From the NCBI RefSeq assembly GCF_918698005.1, contig NZ_CAKKLJ010000012.1:1-40594 (forward strand): DNA of 40,594 nucleotides, written 5' to 3'. The DNA comes from Microbacterium sp. Bi121 (lineage in GTDB: Bacteria; Actinomycetota; Actinomycetes; Actinomycetales; Microbacteriaceae). The notes under the pieces are model-generated. The model saw only the letters and a program-made list of their open reading frames with translations, had not been told where the DNA came from and did no database searches. Shown piece after piece: positions 33,045 through 40,527 of this stretch. The translations under genes and the position numbers were made by a program. Every line of letters begins with the position of its first letter. Within the stretch, counting starts at the first letter, position 1.

Positions 33045-34592
33045 GTGTCCGACGCCCTGCCTCCCGTGCCCGACCCTGCCCTCGTCTCGGCGCTCGCCGC
33101 CGACCTGGATGCCTCGGACTTCCGCTCCGAGCCGCTGCGGCGCCTGTGGGGAGAGGAGGCGGATGACGCCCTCGGTCGCGGAGTCCGCGAGCCGCTGCTG
33201 CGGGCCGTCGACGGCGACTCCAGTGCGCTGGCGACCCTGGGTCGTCTGCTGGTTCTCGGGATGCCGCAGCCCGCCGCGCTGGTCTCGGCGGCGCTGCCGC
33301 GGCTCGGCGCCGAAGGTCTCGCAGCCCTGGGGCTCGCTCGTGTGAGCGGCGCGGATGCCGTGCCGACGGCGCTCGTGCGACCGCAGTCGTTCGTGGACGC
33401 CGACGGCATCGGGGAGTGGTGGATCGCCAGCGATCTCGACGAACTCGCCCTCGGCACCGAGCTGCCCGCCGATCACGTGCTCGGGGTCGGTGGAGCATCC
33501 CGCACCCTGGCGGAGCTGATCGTGCCGACGCCCGTAGGCAGGGCGCTCGACCTCGGGACCGGATGCGGCATCCAGGCGCTCCTCGTGTCTCGGCACGCCG
33601 GCGAGGTCGTCGCAACCGACGTGTCGTCGCGCGCACTGGCCTTCGCGGCGCTGAACGCGCGACTGAACGGGGTGAGCAACATCACTTTCCAGCTGGGGAG
33701 CATGTTCGAGCCGGTGGAGGGGGAGGCGTTCGACCTCATCGTGTCGAACCCGCCGTTCGTCATCACGCCCCGGGTGGACGGTGTCACGGCGTACGAGTAC
33801 CGCGACGGGGGACTCATCGGCGATGCGCTGGTGGAGCAGTTCGTGCGATCCGCCCCAGCGCATCTCACCCCTGGCGGGATCGCTCAGCTTCTCGGTAACT
33901 GGGAGTCGGTGTCCTCGGGTTCCGATCCTTCGACCGGGCCGGGGGCCGAAGGGTCGACGACCTCAGGTCTCGACCGCCTCGAATCGTGGATCGCGCCGGA
34001 CCTCGACGCCTGGGTGATCCAGCGCGAGGAGCTCACACCCCTCGAGTACGCGGAGCTGTGGATCCGTGACGGCGGCACGACACCGCGTGAGCCGACGTTC
34101 GGCCGGATGCTGGAAGCCTGGCTCGACGACTTCGCAGGCCGCGGTGTCACGGCCGTCGGCTTCGGGTATGTTCTGCTGCGGCGGGGCGCCGCCGGCCGCG
34201 CGCCCCTCAGGCGCTTCGAGAGGCTGTCGCAACCGCTCTCAGCTCCGGGGCGAGCGCTGCGCGACGGGCTCGCGGCTCACGACGTACTCGGCGACGGCAT
34301 CCCGCAGACTCTCGTGACGGCATCCGATGTCACCGAGGCGCGGCATTACATGCCCGGAGACGACGATCCGAGCGTGATCGAGCTGCGACAGGGCGGCGGA
34401 TTCGGGCGGACCGTCTCGGCCGACACCGCGCTCGCCGGATTCGTCGGCGCGTGCGACGGCGAATTGACGGTCTCGCAGATCGCCGGCGCCCTCGCCGACC
34501 TGTTCGACGTGCCGCTGGCCGACCTCTGGGCGGAGCTGGAGCCGCGCATCCGCGAACTCGTGCAGGACGGGTTCCTCGTCGCGGCATCCTGA
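33045..34592 (+). CDS. class I SAM-dependent methyltransferase with N- and C-terminal extensions
   Basis: 515 residues. An N-terminal helical domain (1-150) precedes a Rossmann methyltransferase core with ALDLGTGCGIQALLVS (167-182), ATDVSSRALAFA and VSNPPF (233-238), the motif of enzymes that methylate amide or ring nitrogen. The C-terminal part (about 390-515) resembles a winged-helix-like module ending in a helix. The layout fits an actinobacterial family whose substrate I do not know; release factor or rRNA are possibilities from the NPPF motif only. Residues 289-308 (DPSTGPGAEGSTTSG) come from a palindromic repeat at 33924-33955. GTG 33045 fits the leaderless promoter. Confidence 0.85.
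   Translation: MSDALPPVPDPALVSALAADLDASDFRSEPLRRLWGEEADDALGRGVREPLLRAVDGDSSALATLGRLLVLGMPQPAALVSAALPRLGAEGLAALGLARVSGADAVPTALVRPQSFVDADGIGEWWIASDLDELALGTELPADHVLGVGGASRTLAELIVPTPVGRALDLGTGCGIQALLVSRHAGEVVATDVSSRALAFAALNARLNGVSNITFQLGSMFEPVEGEAFDLIVSNPPFVITPRVDGVTAYEYRDGGLIGDALVEQFVRSAPAHLTPGGIAQLLGNWESVSSGSDPSTGPGAEGSTTSGLDRLESWIAPDLDAWVIQREELTPLEYAELWIRDGGTTPREPTFGRMLEAWLDDFAGRGVTAVGFGYVLLRRGAAGRAPLRRFERLSQPLSAPGRALRDGLAAHDVLGDGIPQTLVTASDVTEARHYMPGDDDPSVIELRQGGGFGRTVSADTALAGFVGACDGELTVSQIAGALADLFDVPLADLWAELEPRIRELVQDGFLVAAS
33924..33955. repeat. palindromic repeat inside the methyltransferase gene
   Basis: GATCCTTCG (33924-33932) and CGAAGGGTC (33947-33955) are inverted with one mismatch around a GGGCC-rich centre. 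In frame it codes DPSTGPGAEGS, similar to DPSTSSGTEST from the recF repeat. Confidence 0.6.
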
Positions 34593-34637
34593 CGCGCTTC
34601 GGGGAATGCCCTCGGCATCCATTCGGTTGCATGGAGC

Positions 34638-35690
34638 ATGAAGGCTTTCGGATTCCTCTCGTTCGGGCACTACGCGCCGGTCCCCGGCTCTGGCACCCGC
34701 ACCGCCGGCGACATGCTGCACCAGACGATCGATCTCACCGTCGGTGCGGACGAGATCGGCGTCAACGGCGCCTACGTGCGGGTGCATCACTTCGCGCGTC
34801 AGGCCGCGTCGCCGATGCCGCTGCTCGCCGCGATGGCCGCGAAGACCGAGCGCATCGAGGTCGGCACCGGCGTGATCGACATGCGATACGAGAATCCGCT
34901 GCAATTCGCCGAAGAGGCCGCCGCACTCGACCTCATCGCTCGCGGGCGCATCGCGCTCGGCGTGAGCCGCGGTTCACCCGAGACCGCGCTGCGCGGCTAC
35001 GAGGCGTTCGGATACCTGGGGTCGGAAGACCCTCGTGGCGCTGACCTCGCCCGCGACAAGTTCGATCTGTTCCTCGAGGCGATCGACGGTGCCGGCGTCG
35101 TCCAGGGCGACCCGCAGCAGGTCGGAGAGGGCCGCTACCTGGCGATCGAGCCGCGTTCCGAGACTCTGCGCGAGCACATCTGGTGGGGCTCCGGTTCGCG
35201 TGCGACGGCCGAGGAGACCGGTCGCAAGGGTTTGAACATGATGAGCTCGACTCTGCTCACGGAGGCCACCGGAGTGCCGTTCCACGTGCTGCAGCGTGAG
35301 CAGATCGATCTGTACAGGGCGGCGTACCAGGCGGCAGGGCATGAGGGGACTCCCCGAGTGTCGGTCAGTCGCAGTGTGTTCCCGCTGATCTCCGACATGG
35401 ACCGCGCGTACTTCGGTCTGCGCAGTGCCGAGAACGGCGACCAGGTCGGCATCATCGACGGATTCCGCTCGACCTTCGGCAAGACCTACGCGGCAGAGCC
35501 CGATGTGCTGATCGAGCAGCTGCTCGCCGATGAAGCCGTGATGGCCGCGGACACTCTGATGCTGACGATCCCGAACCAGCTGGGCGTCGACTACAACCTG
35601 CACGTGCTGCAGGCGTTCGCCGAGCACGTCGCCCCGGCGCTGGGTTGGAAGCCGAACACCGAGGGTCCCGTTCAGGGCGACCCAGTGTGA
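34638..35690 (+). CDS. LLM class flavin-dependent oxidoreductase
   Basis: 350 residues of the luciferase-like monooxygenase family, a TIM barrel that uses reduced FMN or F420. Visible blocks are MKAFGFLSFGHYAP, GADEIGVNGAYVRVHHF, ERIEVGTGVIDMRYENPLQFAEEAAALDLIARGRIALGVSRGSP and HIWWGSGSRATAEE. The substrate is unknown. The ATG at 34638 has weak GGAGC ahead. It is 45 bp after the methyltransferase, possibly the same transcript. No distinct partner reductase is coded next to it. Confidence 0.88.
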   Translation: MKAFGFLSFGHYAPVPGSGTRTAGDMLHQTIDLTVGADEIGVNGAYVRVHHFARQAASPMPLLAAMAAKTERIEVGTGVIDMRYENPLQFAEEAAALDLIARGRIALGVSRGSPETALRGYEAFGYLGSEDPRGADLARDKFDLFLEAIDGAGVVQGDPQQVGEGRYLAIEPRSETLREHIWWGSGSRATAEETGRKGLNMMSSTLLTEATGVPFHVLQREQIDLYRAAYQAAGHEGTPRVSVSRSVFPLISDMDRAYFGLRSAENGDQVGIIDGFRSTFGKTYAAEPDVLIEQLLADEAVMAADTLMLTIPNQLGVDYNLHVLQAFAEHVAPALGWKPNTEGPVQGDPV

Positions 35691-35724
35691 TGGGTCGGAG
35701 CGGCCTGACCGCTACAGGAGGATC

Positions 35725-35823
35725 GTGGTGAAGATCGAATCGCCGTGCGCGGCATCGCGCCGGCTACCAAGCCGCAATAGCCGATCCGTTCGCGGGTCGC
35801 GCTCCAACCACAGCTCGCGGTGA
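35725..35823 (+). CDS. possible small Arg/Ser-rich ORF with perfect ribosome site
   Basis: AGGAGG at 35716-35721 precedes GTG 35725 and GTG 35728; the frame runs to TGA 35821-35823 (31-32 residues: KIESPCAASRRLPSRNS, then SRSVRGSRSNHSSR). The composition is basic and low in hydrophobics. A perfect ribosome site without another user is unusual, but the reading could be the start of a decayed gene. The rest of the 178-bp gap has only the next promoter. Confidence 0.3.
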   Translation: MVKIESPCAASRRLPSRNSRSVRGSRSNHSSR

Positions 35824-35856
35824 AACGCAGCATCCTCCGGAGCGGTACCGCCCCGC

Positions 35857-35862
35857 TACGCT
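35857..35862 (+). promoter_or_regulatory. -10 box for the small membrane protein
   Basis: TACGCT, 6 nt before the ATG at 35869. Confidence 0.45.
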
Positions 35863-35868
35863 TCGGGC

Positions 35869-36153
35869 ATGAGCTATTCGCTGAACGGCAGTTCTGAGGA
35901 CCACAGGGTCGAGGCGCTCAAGCGGCAGCACCAGCAGCGTCAGAGCCGTTTCTTCATCACGTTCGCCGTCGTCGAGGGTCTGGCGATCTTGGCGGCTGTC
36001 GTCGTCGTGTACCTGCTCGGTCTGGTCGATCCGCAGTTCGGCATCTGGATCCTCCTCGGCATCGCCCTGATCGGAGCGACCGCGATGAGCACCGGCATCA
36101 TGTCGATGACCCGCCGTCACGCCCAGGAGCTGCGCGACATCACCGGGCGCTGA
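35869..36153 (+). CDS. small two-helix membrane protein, unknown
   Basis: 94 residues. A polar N-terminus (1-28, QRQSR) is followed by two hydrophobic helices (about 29-50 and 57-78) and a basic end. No family is recognised. The ATG at 35869 has a leaderless-type promoter. It converges on the monooxygenase gene and overlaps it by 14 bp at 36140-36153, so neither transcript can have a separate terminator inside its own sequence. Confidence 0.7.
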   Translation: MSYSLNGSSEDHRVEALKRQHQQRQSRFFITFAVVEGLAILAAVVVVYLLGLVDPQFGIWILLGIALIGATAMSTGIMSMTRRHAQELRDITGR

Positions 36154-37354
36154 TCGCGCTCTCGGCCGCGGCATCGGGGTCTGGCTGCTCGGCGATGAGC
36201 CTGATGATCGGGCCGAGCACCGCCTTGACCGTCATCACCCGCATCGCGGTCTCGCGCAACCATGCGATGATCTTGCCGCGGCGGAACATCAGCTTCGCAA
36301 GCATCCGCGAGTTTGACTGCGCGGATTCGACGCGCGGCTTCTGCACGCGCTCCCACTCGGCGAGCACCGCCTCGAGGTTCGAACGGTCGGCGTGCGCGAG
36401 CATCCGCCCCAGCATCCACGCGGATTCCATCGCCATGCCCGCACCGATGCCGGCAGTCGGGAGGAATCCGGATGCCGCGTCGCCGAGTAGCACCGCATGT
36501 CGTCGGGCATCGATCCAGCGCTGCGCACGGACGTCGGTGAGCGGCCACAGATAGGTGTCGGGATCGGCGGTGACGGCATCCAGGGCCGCGCCGAGTCGCG
36601 GACCGATCTCGGGTGCGGCCTTCCGGACGCGCGCAGCGAGCGCCGAGGGCCCGATTCTCAGATCGGCGACGGGGCCGCCGAGGAAGATGCCGATCCGATC
36701 CTTGACGGGATAGACGCCGAGGAAGAGACCATCACCCCACAGCTCCTCGCCGAGCGCGGGGTCGTCGCCCAGCGCGTCCGACCAGGTCACCCAGCCGGCC
36801 CAGCCGGTGTCGACGGTCGACACCTCGCCGACCTCGAGCAGGTCGCGCGTGCGCGAATGGATGCCGTCGGCGGCGACGACCAGATCGAACGCCGCGCGCT
36901 CGCCGGAGCTGAACCCGACGTCGTCTCCGATCGTCGTGATCGTCGTGTCGAACGTCACCGGGCATCCGTGCGCCGTGAGCACCTCGAGGAGCACACCGCG
37001 TTCGATGCCCTGGTAATCGCCGTGGAGCGAGAGTAGGGCGCCGAGGTCGTCCGTGCGAAGCGTCCTGCCGCGATGCGAGCGGAAGGCGTAGCGGGTGAGC
37101 GGCGCGCTGCGGGCGAGGTACTCGTCGTGCACGCCGATGTCCTTCAGCACGGGATCGACGGTCGGCATGAGGGCGAGCATGTAGCCGGGATGCTCCATGC
37201 GCGGCATCCGCTCGATGAGCACCTGATGGAGACCCCGGGTGCGCAGGAGAGACGCGAGAGTGACACCGGCGACGCCGGCACCTGCGATGAGGACGCGCAG
37301 GCGATCGTCCCTCTGCGCCTCGAGCTGCTCGGAGAGCGTGGTGGCGGTGAGCAT
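36140..37354 (-). CDS. FAD-dependent monooxygenase (PheA/TfdB-like group A)
   Basis: 404 residues. FAD-binding GAGVAG (25-30) near the N-terminus, the DG motif region VVAADGIHSRTR, and the second FAD contact LLGDAASGFLPTAGIGAGMAMESAWML are clear. The family hydroxylates aromatic or other small compounds with NAD(P)H. The ATG at 37354 has GGAGGAC ahead; a much longer open frame upstream is antisense to cca and was not used. It is divergent from a TetR gene with twin palindromic operators between, one of which covers its probable transcription start. Detoxification or catabolism of an aromatic inducer is likely. Confidence 0.9.
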   Translation of the reverse strand: MLTATTLSEQLEAQRDDRLRVLIAGAGVAGVTLASLLRTRGLHQVLIERMPRMEHPGYMLALMPTVDPVLKDIGVHDEYLARSAPLTRYAFRSHRGRTLRTDDLGALLSLHGDYQGIERGVLLEVLTAHGCPVTFDTTITTIGDDVGFSSGERAAFDLVVAADGIHSRTRDLLEVGEVSTVDTGWAGWVTWSDALGDDPALGEELWGDGLFLGVYPVKDRIGIFLGGPVADLRIGPSALAARVRKAAPEIGPRLGAALDAVTADPDTYLWPLTDVRAQRWIDARRHAVLLGDAASGFLPTAGIGAGMAMESAWMLGRMLAHADRSNLEAVLAEWERVQKPRVESAQSNSRMLAKLMFRRGKIIAWLRETAMRVMTVKAVLGPIIRLIAEQPDPDAAAESAISAR

Positions 37355-37372
37355 GCGGTCCTCCGGATGACG

Positions 37373-37394
37373 CTCTGGACTGGGTGGTCCAGAG
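37373..37394. promoter_or_regulatory. TetR operator 1, at the monooxygenase promoter
   Basis: CTCTGGAC-TGGGTG-GTCCAGAG, perfect 8-bp arms with a 6-nt spacer. On the minus strand it overlaps the end of TAGGCT (37393-37398), the best -10 of the monooxygenase, so binding would block it. Confidence 0.82.
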
Positions 37395-37406
37395 CCTACT
37401 CCTGAT

Positions 37407-37422
37407 TGGACTGGGTGGTCCA
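37407..37422. promoter_or_regulatory. TetR operator 2, at the tetR promoter
   Basis: TGGAC-TGGGTG-GTCCA, the same 16-bp core as operator 1 and 31 bp away, three helical turns. It ends one base before the -10 TATGAT at 37424-37429 of the regulator gene. Confidence 0.82.
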
Positions 37423-37423
37423 G

Positions 37424-37429
37424 TATGAT
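37424..37429 (+). promoter_or_regulatory. -10 box of the leaderless tetR gene
   Basis: TATGAT, 6 nt before the ATG at 37436. Confidence 0.5.
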
Positions 37430-37435
37430 CGCGAC

Positions 37436-38050
37436 ATGGATGATTCCGAACGCCCGGCACCCGACCGAAACAGCGCGCTCGCCGCGGCGACGGTCGCGGA
37501 GTTCTCGCGCGCCGGGTATGAGGGCGCGTCGCTGAACCGGATCATCCGTGCCGCCGGCATGAGCAAGAGCTCGTTCTACCACTTCGTCGGATCCAAGGAC
37601 GAGCTGTTCGACACGGTCGTGCGGATGCTCATCGCCGATGTGGCCGCCATATGGACGCCGCCGGCGCCCGCCGAGTTCGCGGAGTTCGGCGCGCGAGCGT
37701 TCTGGCGGCACGTCGATGAGCTGCTGGAGCAGCTCGGGGCCCTGTCTGCGACACCGGCGCTGCAGCACCTGGGCCGGATCTTCTACCTGCAGGGCGGAGC
37801 GGAAGCGTCTGGGGCTCGCGCTGAACTGCTGGCGAGCGTGCGGACCTGGGTGCAGGACGTGCTGAAGACCGGACGCTCGTCCGGTGCCGTGCGCGACGAG
37901 CTTCCGCTCGATCTGCAGGCCGACATCGCCTTCGCCGTGCTGCGTGCGATCGATGAATGGGCACTTGCCGGTGGTGCCATCCCGACCGAACGGGCTGCGG
38001 TCGCGGCATCCGCCCCCGGCCTGGTGCTCCGCCGACTGCTGGCGGCGTGA
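37436..38050 (+). CDS. TetR/AcrR family repressor of the divergent monooxygenase
   Basis: 204 residues. The N-terminal helix-turn-helix is AATVAEFSRAGYEGASLNRIIRAAGMSKSSFYHFVGSKDELFDTVV (about 16-62). The C-terminal ligand and dimer domain is variable, with several Trp residues that could contact an aromatic inducer. Divergence from the oxygenase and twin operators support repression released by a small molecule, and autoregulation. The TTG at 37406 would start inside operator 2, so ATG 37436 is preferred. Confidence 0.92.
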   Translation: MDDSERPAPDRNSALAAATVAEFSRAGYEGASLNRIIRAAGMSKSSFYHFVGSKDELFDTVVRMLIADVAAIWTPPAPAEFAEFGARAFWRHVDELLEQLGALSATPALQHLGRIFYLQGGAEASGARAELLASVRTWVQDVLKTGRSSGAVRDELPLDLQADIAFAVLRAIDEWALAGGAIPTERAAVAASAPGLVLRRLLAA

Positions 38051-38118
38051 CGGGGCCTGCCGGACTGCGCACGAGTCATCCGGGATTCGGCACGATGAGT
38101 CACGACGCAAGCGCCCGG

Positions 38119-38124
38119 TAATCT
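38119..38124 (+). promoter_or_regulatory. -10 box of leaderless cca
   Basis: TAATCT, 7 nt before the ATG at 38132. Confidence 0.5.
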
Positions 38125-38131
38125 GGAACCC

Positions 38132-39592
38132 ATGCTGAACATGGCCGAGGGGCTTGCACGTCTGCGCGCGCTCGCCGAAGGACCGGTCGTCTCGGCGGTC
38201 GCCGACGCGTTCCACGCTGCGGGCTTCGAGCTCGCCGTCGTCGGGGGGCCGGTGCGCGATGCGCTGCTCGGCCGCGACGTGAACGACCTCGACTTCACGA
38301 CCAACGCGTCGCCCGACGAGATCCTGAAGATCGTCACGCCGATCTCTACCGCGCAGTGGGACATCGGCCGCGCCTTCGGGACGATCGGCGCCAGGGTGCC
38401 CGGTTCTGGCGGCAAGGGCGAGCAGGTCGAGATCACCACCTACCGCGCCGACAGCTACGACGGCGTCACCCGCAAGCCGACCGTCGAGTTCGGCGACACG
38501 ATCGAGGGCGACCTCGTGCGTCGCGACTTCCGCGTGAATGCGATGGCTCTGCAGGTCGCATCCCCGGAGACGGCGCGAGAGATCAAGCTCGTCGACCCGA
38601 CCGGCGGCGTCGAGGACCTCGTCGCCGGCATCCTGCGCACCCCGGCCGATCCGAACGTCAGCTTCGGCGACGATCCGCTCCGGATGCTCCGTGCCGCCCG
38701 CTTCAGCGCACAGCTCGGCTTCGAGATCGACGACGCGACGCGGGAGGCGATCACCCGCCTGCGCGACACGCTGAAGATCGTCAGCCCGGAGCGCATCCAG
38801 GGCGAGCTCGTCCGGCTCATGCAGACCGACGACCCCGTCCGCGGCATCCGCGTGCTCGTCGACACCGGCCTCGTCGAGGAGTTCCTGCCCGAGATCAGCG
38901 CGTTGCGCCTGGAAGTCGACGAGCACCATCACCACAAGGACGTCTACGAGCACTCGCTCACCGTGCTGCAGCAGGCGATCGAGCTCGAGCACTCCCGCCA
39001 CCCCGGCGAGGCGCCCGACGTCGCCCTGCGCATCGCCGCGCTCCTGCATGACATCGGCAAGCCGCGGACGCGCAAGCTCGAACCAGGGGGAGCGGTGACG
39101 TTCCACCACCACGACGTGGTCGGTTCGCGCATGGCGCGCAAGCGTCTGCAGGCCCTGCGCTTCGACGGCGACACGACGGATGCCGTGGCCACGCTCATCG
39201 AACTGCATCTGCGCTTCTTCGGCTATGCCGAGGGGACGTGGACGGATGCTGCCGTCCGCCGCTACGTACGGGATGCCGGCGGCCTGCTCGAGCGCCTGCA
39301 CATCCTCACCCGAGCGGACGTGACCACGCGCAACAAGCGCAAGGCCTCGCGTCTGGCATCCGCCTACGACGACATCGAGAAGCGCATCGCCGACCTGCGC
39401 GAGCAGGAGCAGCTCGACGCCATGCGTCCAGAGCTCGACGGCAACCGGATCCAGCAGATCCTCGGGATCGGCCCCGGTCGCGAGGTGGGCGAGGCATACA
39501 GGTTCCTGCTCGACCTGCGTCTGGACGAGGGCATGATCGGCCCGGATGCCGCCGAGCAGCGTCTGCGCGAATGGTGGGCCGCGCGGGGATAG
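38132..39592 (+). CDS. cca: CCA tRNA nucleotidyltransferase with HD domain
   Basis: 486 residues. The polymerase head has GGPVRDALLGRDVNDLDFTT with catalytic Asp52 and Asp54, then RRDFRVNAMA and RMLRAARFSAQLGFEI. A C-terminal HD domain has HHHHKDVYEHSLTVL and LLHDIGKPRTRK. It adds CCA to tRNA 3' ends without a template. The tRNA genes in this window do not encode CCA, so it is needed. Start ATG 38132 or 38141 (MLNM) is possible; the TAATCT box favours the first. It is commonly coded near the origin beside DUF6049 in this group. Confidence 0.96.
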   Translation: MLNMAEGLARLRALAEGPVVSAVADAFHAAGFELAVVGGPVRDALLGRDVNDLDFTTNASPDEILKIVTPISTAQWDIGRAFGTIGARVPGSGGKGEQVEITTYRADSYDGVTRKPTVEFGDTIEGDLVRRDFRVNAMALQVASPETAREIKLVDPTGGVEDLVAGILRTPADPNVSFGDDPLRMLRAARFSAQLGFEIDDATREAITRLRDTLKIVSPERIQGELVRLMQTDDPVRGIRVLVDTGLVEEFLPEISALRLEVDEHHHHKDVYEHSLTVLQQAIELEHSRHPGEAPDVALRIAALLHDIGKPRTRKLEPGGAVTFHHHDVVGSRMARKRLQALRFDGDTTDAVATLIELHLRFFGYAEGTWTDAAVRRYVRDAGGLLERLHILTRADVTTRNKRKASRLASAYDDIEKRIADLREQEQLDAMRPELDGNRIQQILGIGPGREVGEAYRFLLDLRLDEGMIGPDAAEQRLREWWAARG

Positions 39593-39628
39593 GCCACCGG
39601 CGGTCGCCCTGCGAGCGGCCTCTGTGCG

Positions 39629-39699
39629 GGTCGTTGAGCGCAGGCGGAACCGCCGCCGAAGCCGAAACGGGTTGAGCGGGCCGAAGGCGAGTCGAAACC
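39629..39699. repeat. palindromic repeat element, relative of 25411-25479
   Basis: GGTCGTTGAGCG, a small variable stem, CCGAAACGGG, then GAGTCGAAACC, in the same order as the inverted element at 25411-25479. It fills most of the 110-bp cca-vapC gap (39593-39702), which has no gene. Confidence 0.65.
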
Positions 39700-39702
39700 G
39701 TC

Positions 39703-40098
39703 TCAGTCGCGCAATTCGGGCACGATGATCTCGACCTCATCGGCGAGGAGCTCGAAGTCCTTCGGGTTCAAGGTGACGAGGCGAGCGCCGAGCGCGAGTG
39801 CGTGGCCGGCCAGCAAGAGGTCCGTGCCGCGGGCGTGAGCCGGCCGGGTTCTGGCGACGATGGCGGCGAGCTGGCCGTACGCAATAGCTGCCGTCTCATC
39901 GAAGGGCAGCCATGCGATGTCAAGAACCCTCGTGAGCCGGCTGAGGTGCGCGATTCGTCGTCGTCGCAGATCCATCGTCGAGGCGCGCTCGATCCCGAAG
40001 TGAAGCTCGGCGGCCGAGAGGGCGCTGAGCGCGATCGCGTCGTCGGGCAACTCGACGTGATCGATGTCGATCAGAACGCTCGTGTCGAGCAGGATCAT
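39703..40098 (-). CDS. VapC-like PIN-domain toxin
   Basis: 131 residues. PIN-domain acidic residues are D5 (LLDTSVLID), E31 (SALSAAELHFG), D93 (HARGTDLLLAGHA) with N111 in TLNPKDF. This family cleaves RNA, often tRNA, with Mg2+. The ATG at 40098 overlaps the antitoxin stop (40095-40097) as ATGA; an in-frame extension upstream was not used. It is translated after its antitoxin in one operon. Confidence 0.9.
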   Translation of the reverse strand: MILLDTSVLIDIDHVELPDDAIALSALSAAELHFGIERASTMDLRRRRIAHLSRLTRVLDIAWLPFDETAAIAYGQLAAIVARTRPAHARGTDLLLAGHALALGARLVTLNPKDFELLADEVEIIVPELRD

Positions 40099-40466
40099 GC
40101 GTTCTGCTGCTTCTTCAGCGCGTTGTGGTCCCGCTCGACCCGCTTCCACGGGTCGTCCCAGACGCTCGGGTCGTCGTAGGGTCTGGCGTTGTGCTCCTCC
40201 AGCCACTCTGCGGCGACGCGGAGATCCTTCTCCGTGGGCGGATTCGCAGCCAGTCGTGCCATGACCTCGCTTGCTGGAACGGAGAACCGTCGCGCACGCA
40301 GCTGCTGCTGAGACAGTTCCTCGAAGCCGCTGCGGAGTTCACCAGCGGCGAGCCGCGTGAGTGCGTCGCGCGCCTCGGCCTCCATCGAACGGGAGTTCTT
40401 CTGCGCGCGCTGCTTCAGCGCCTCGACGACGTCGTCGGGAAGGTTGCGGATCGTGATCGCGGCCAT
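40095..40466 (-). CDS. FitA/VapB-like ribbon-helix-helix antitoxin
   Basis: 123 residues from ATG 40466 with AGGAGG ahead. An N-terminal ribbon-helix-helix (AAITIRNLPDDVVEALKQRAQKNSRSMEAEAR) is followed by a long polar region of about 75 residues, longer than most FitA antitoxins, rich in Glu/Arg with PYDDPSVWDDPWKRV near the end, which probably wraps the toxin. An in-frame start 30 nt upstream lacks a ribosome site. The operon should be autoregulated at 40478-40496. Confidence 0.88.
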   Translation of the reverse strand: MAAITIRNLPDDVVEALKQRAQKNSRSMEAEARDALTRLAAGELRSGFEELSQQQLRARRFSVPASEVMARLAANPPTEKDLRVAAEWLEEHNARPYDDPSVWDDPWKRVERDHNALKKQQNA

Positions 40467-40477
40467 GGATACCTCCT

Positions 40478-40496
40478 GCCAGCACAATGCTAGCAC
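40478..40496. promoter_or_regulatory. probable antitoxin operator
   Basis: Direct repeats GCCAGCAC (40478-40485) and GCTAGCAC (40489-40496), 11 bp apart, include the palindrome TGCTAGCA (40488-40495). TAGCAT on the minus strand could be the -10. Spacing of one helical turn suits a ribbon-helix-helix protein. Confidence 0.5.
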
Positions 40497-40527
40497 TGGG
40501 TATCGACACTCAGCGGTGCGCCGCCGA

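Noticed and set aside
32938..33636. Upstream extension of the DUF6049 frame
   Set aside because: It removes the signal peptide from the N-terminus and lies antisense to the methyltransferase gene.
37355..39301. Upstream extension of the monooxygenase frame
   Set aside because: It is antisense to tetR and cca and precedes the GxGxxG motif that begins the real protein.
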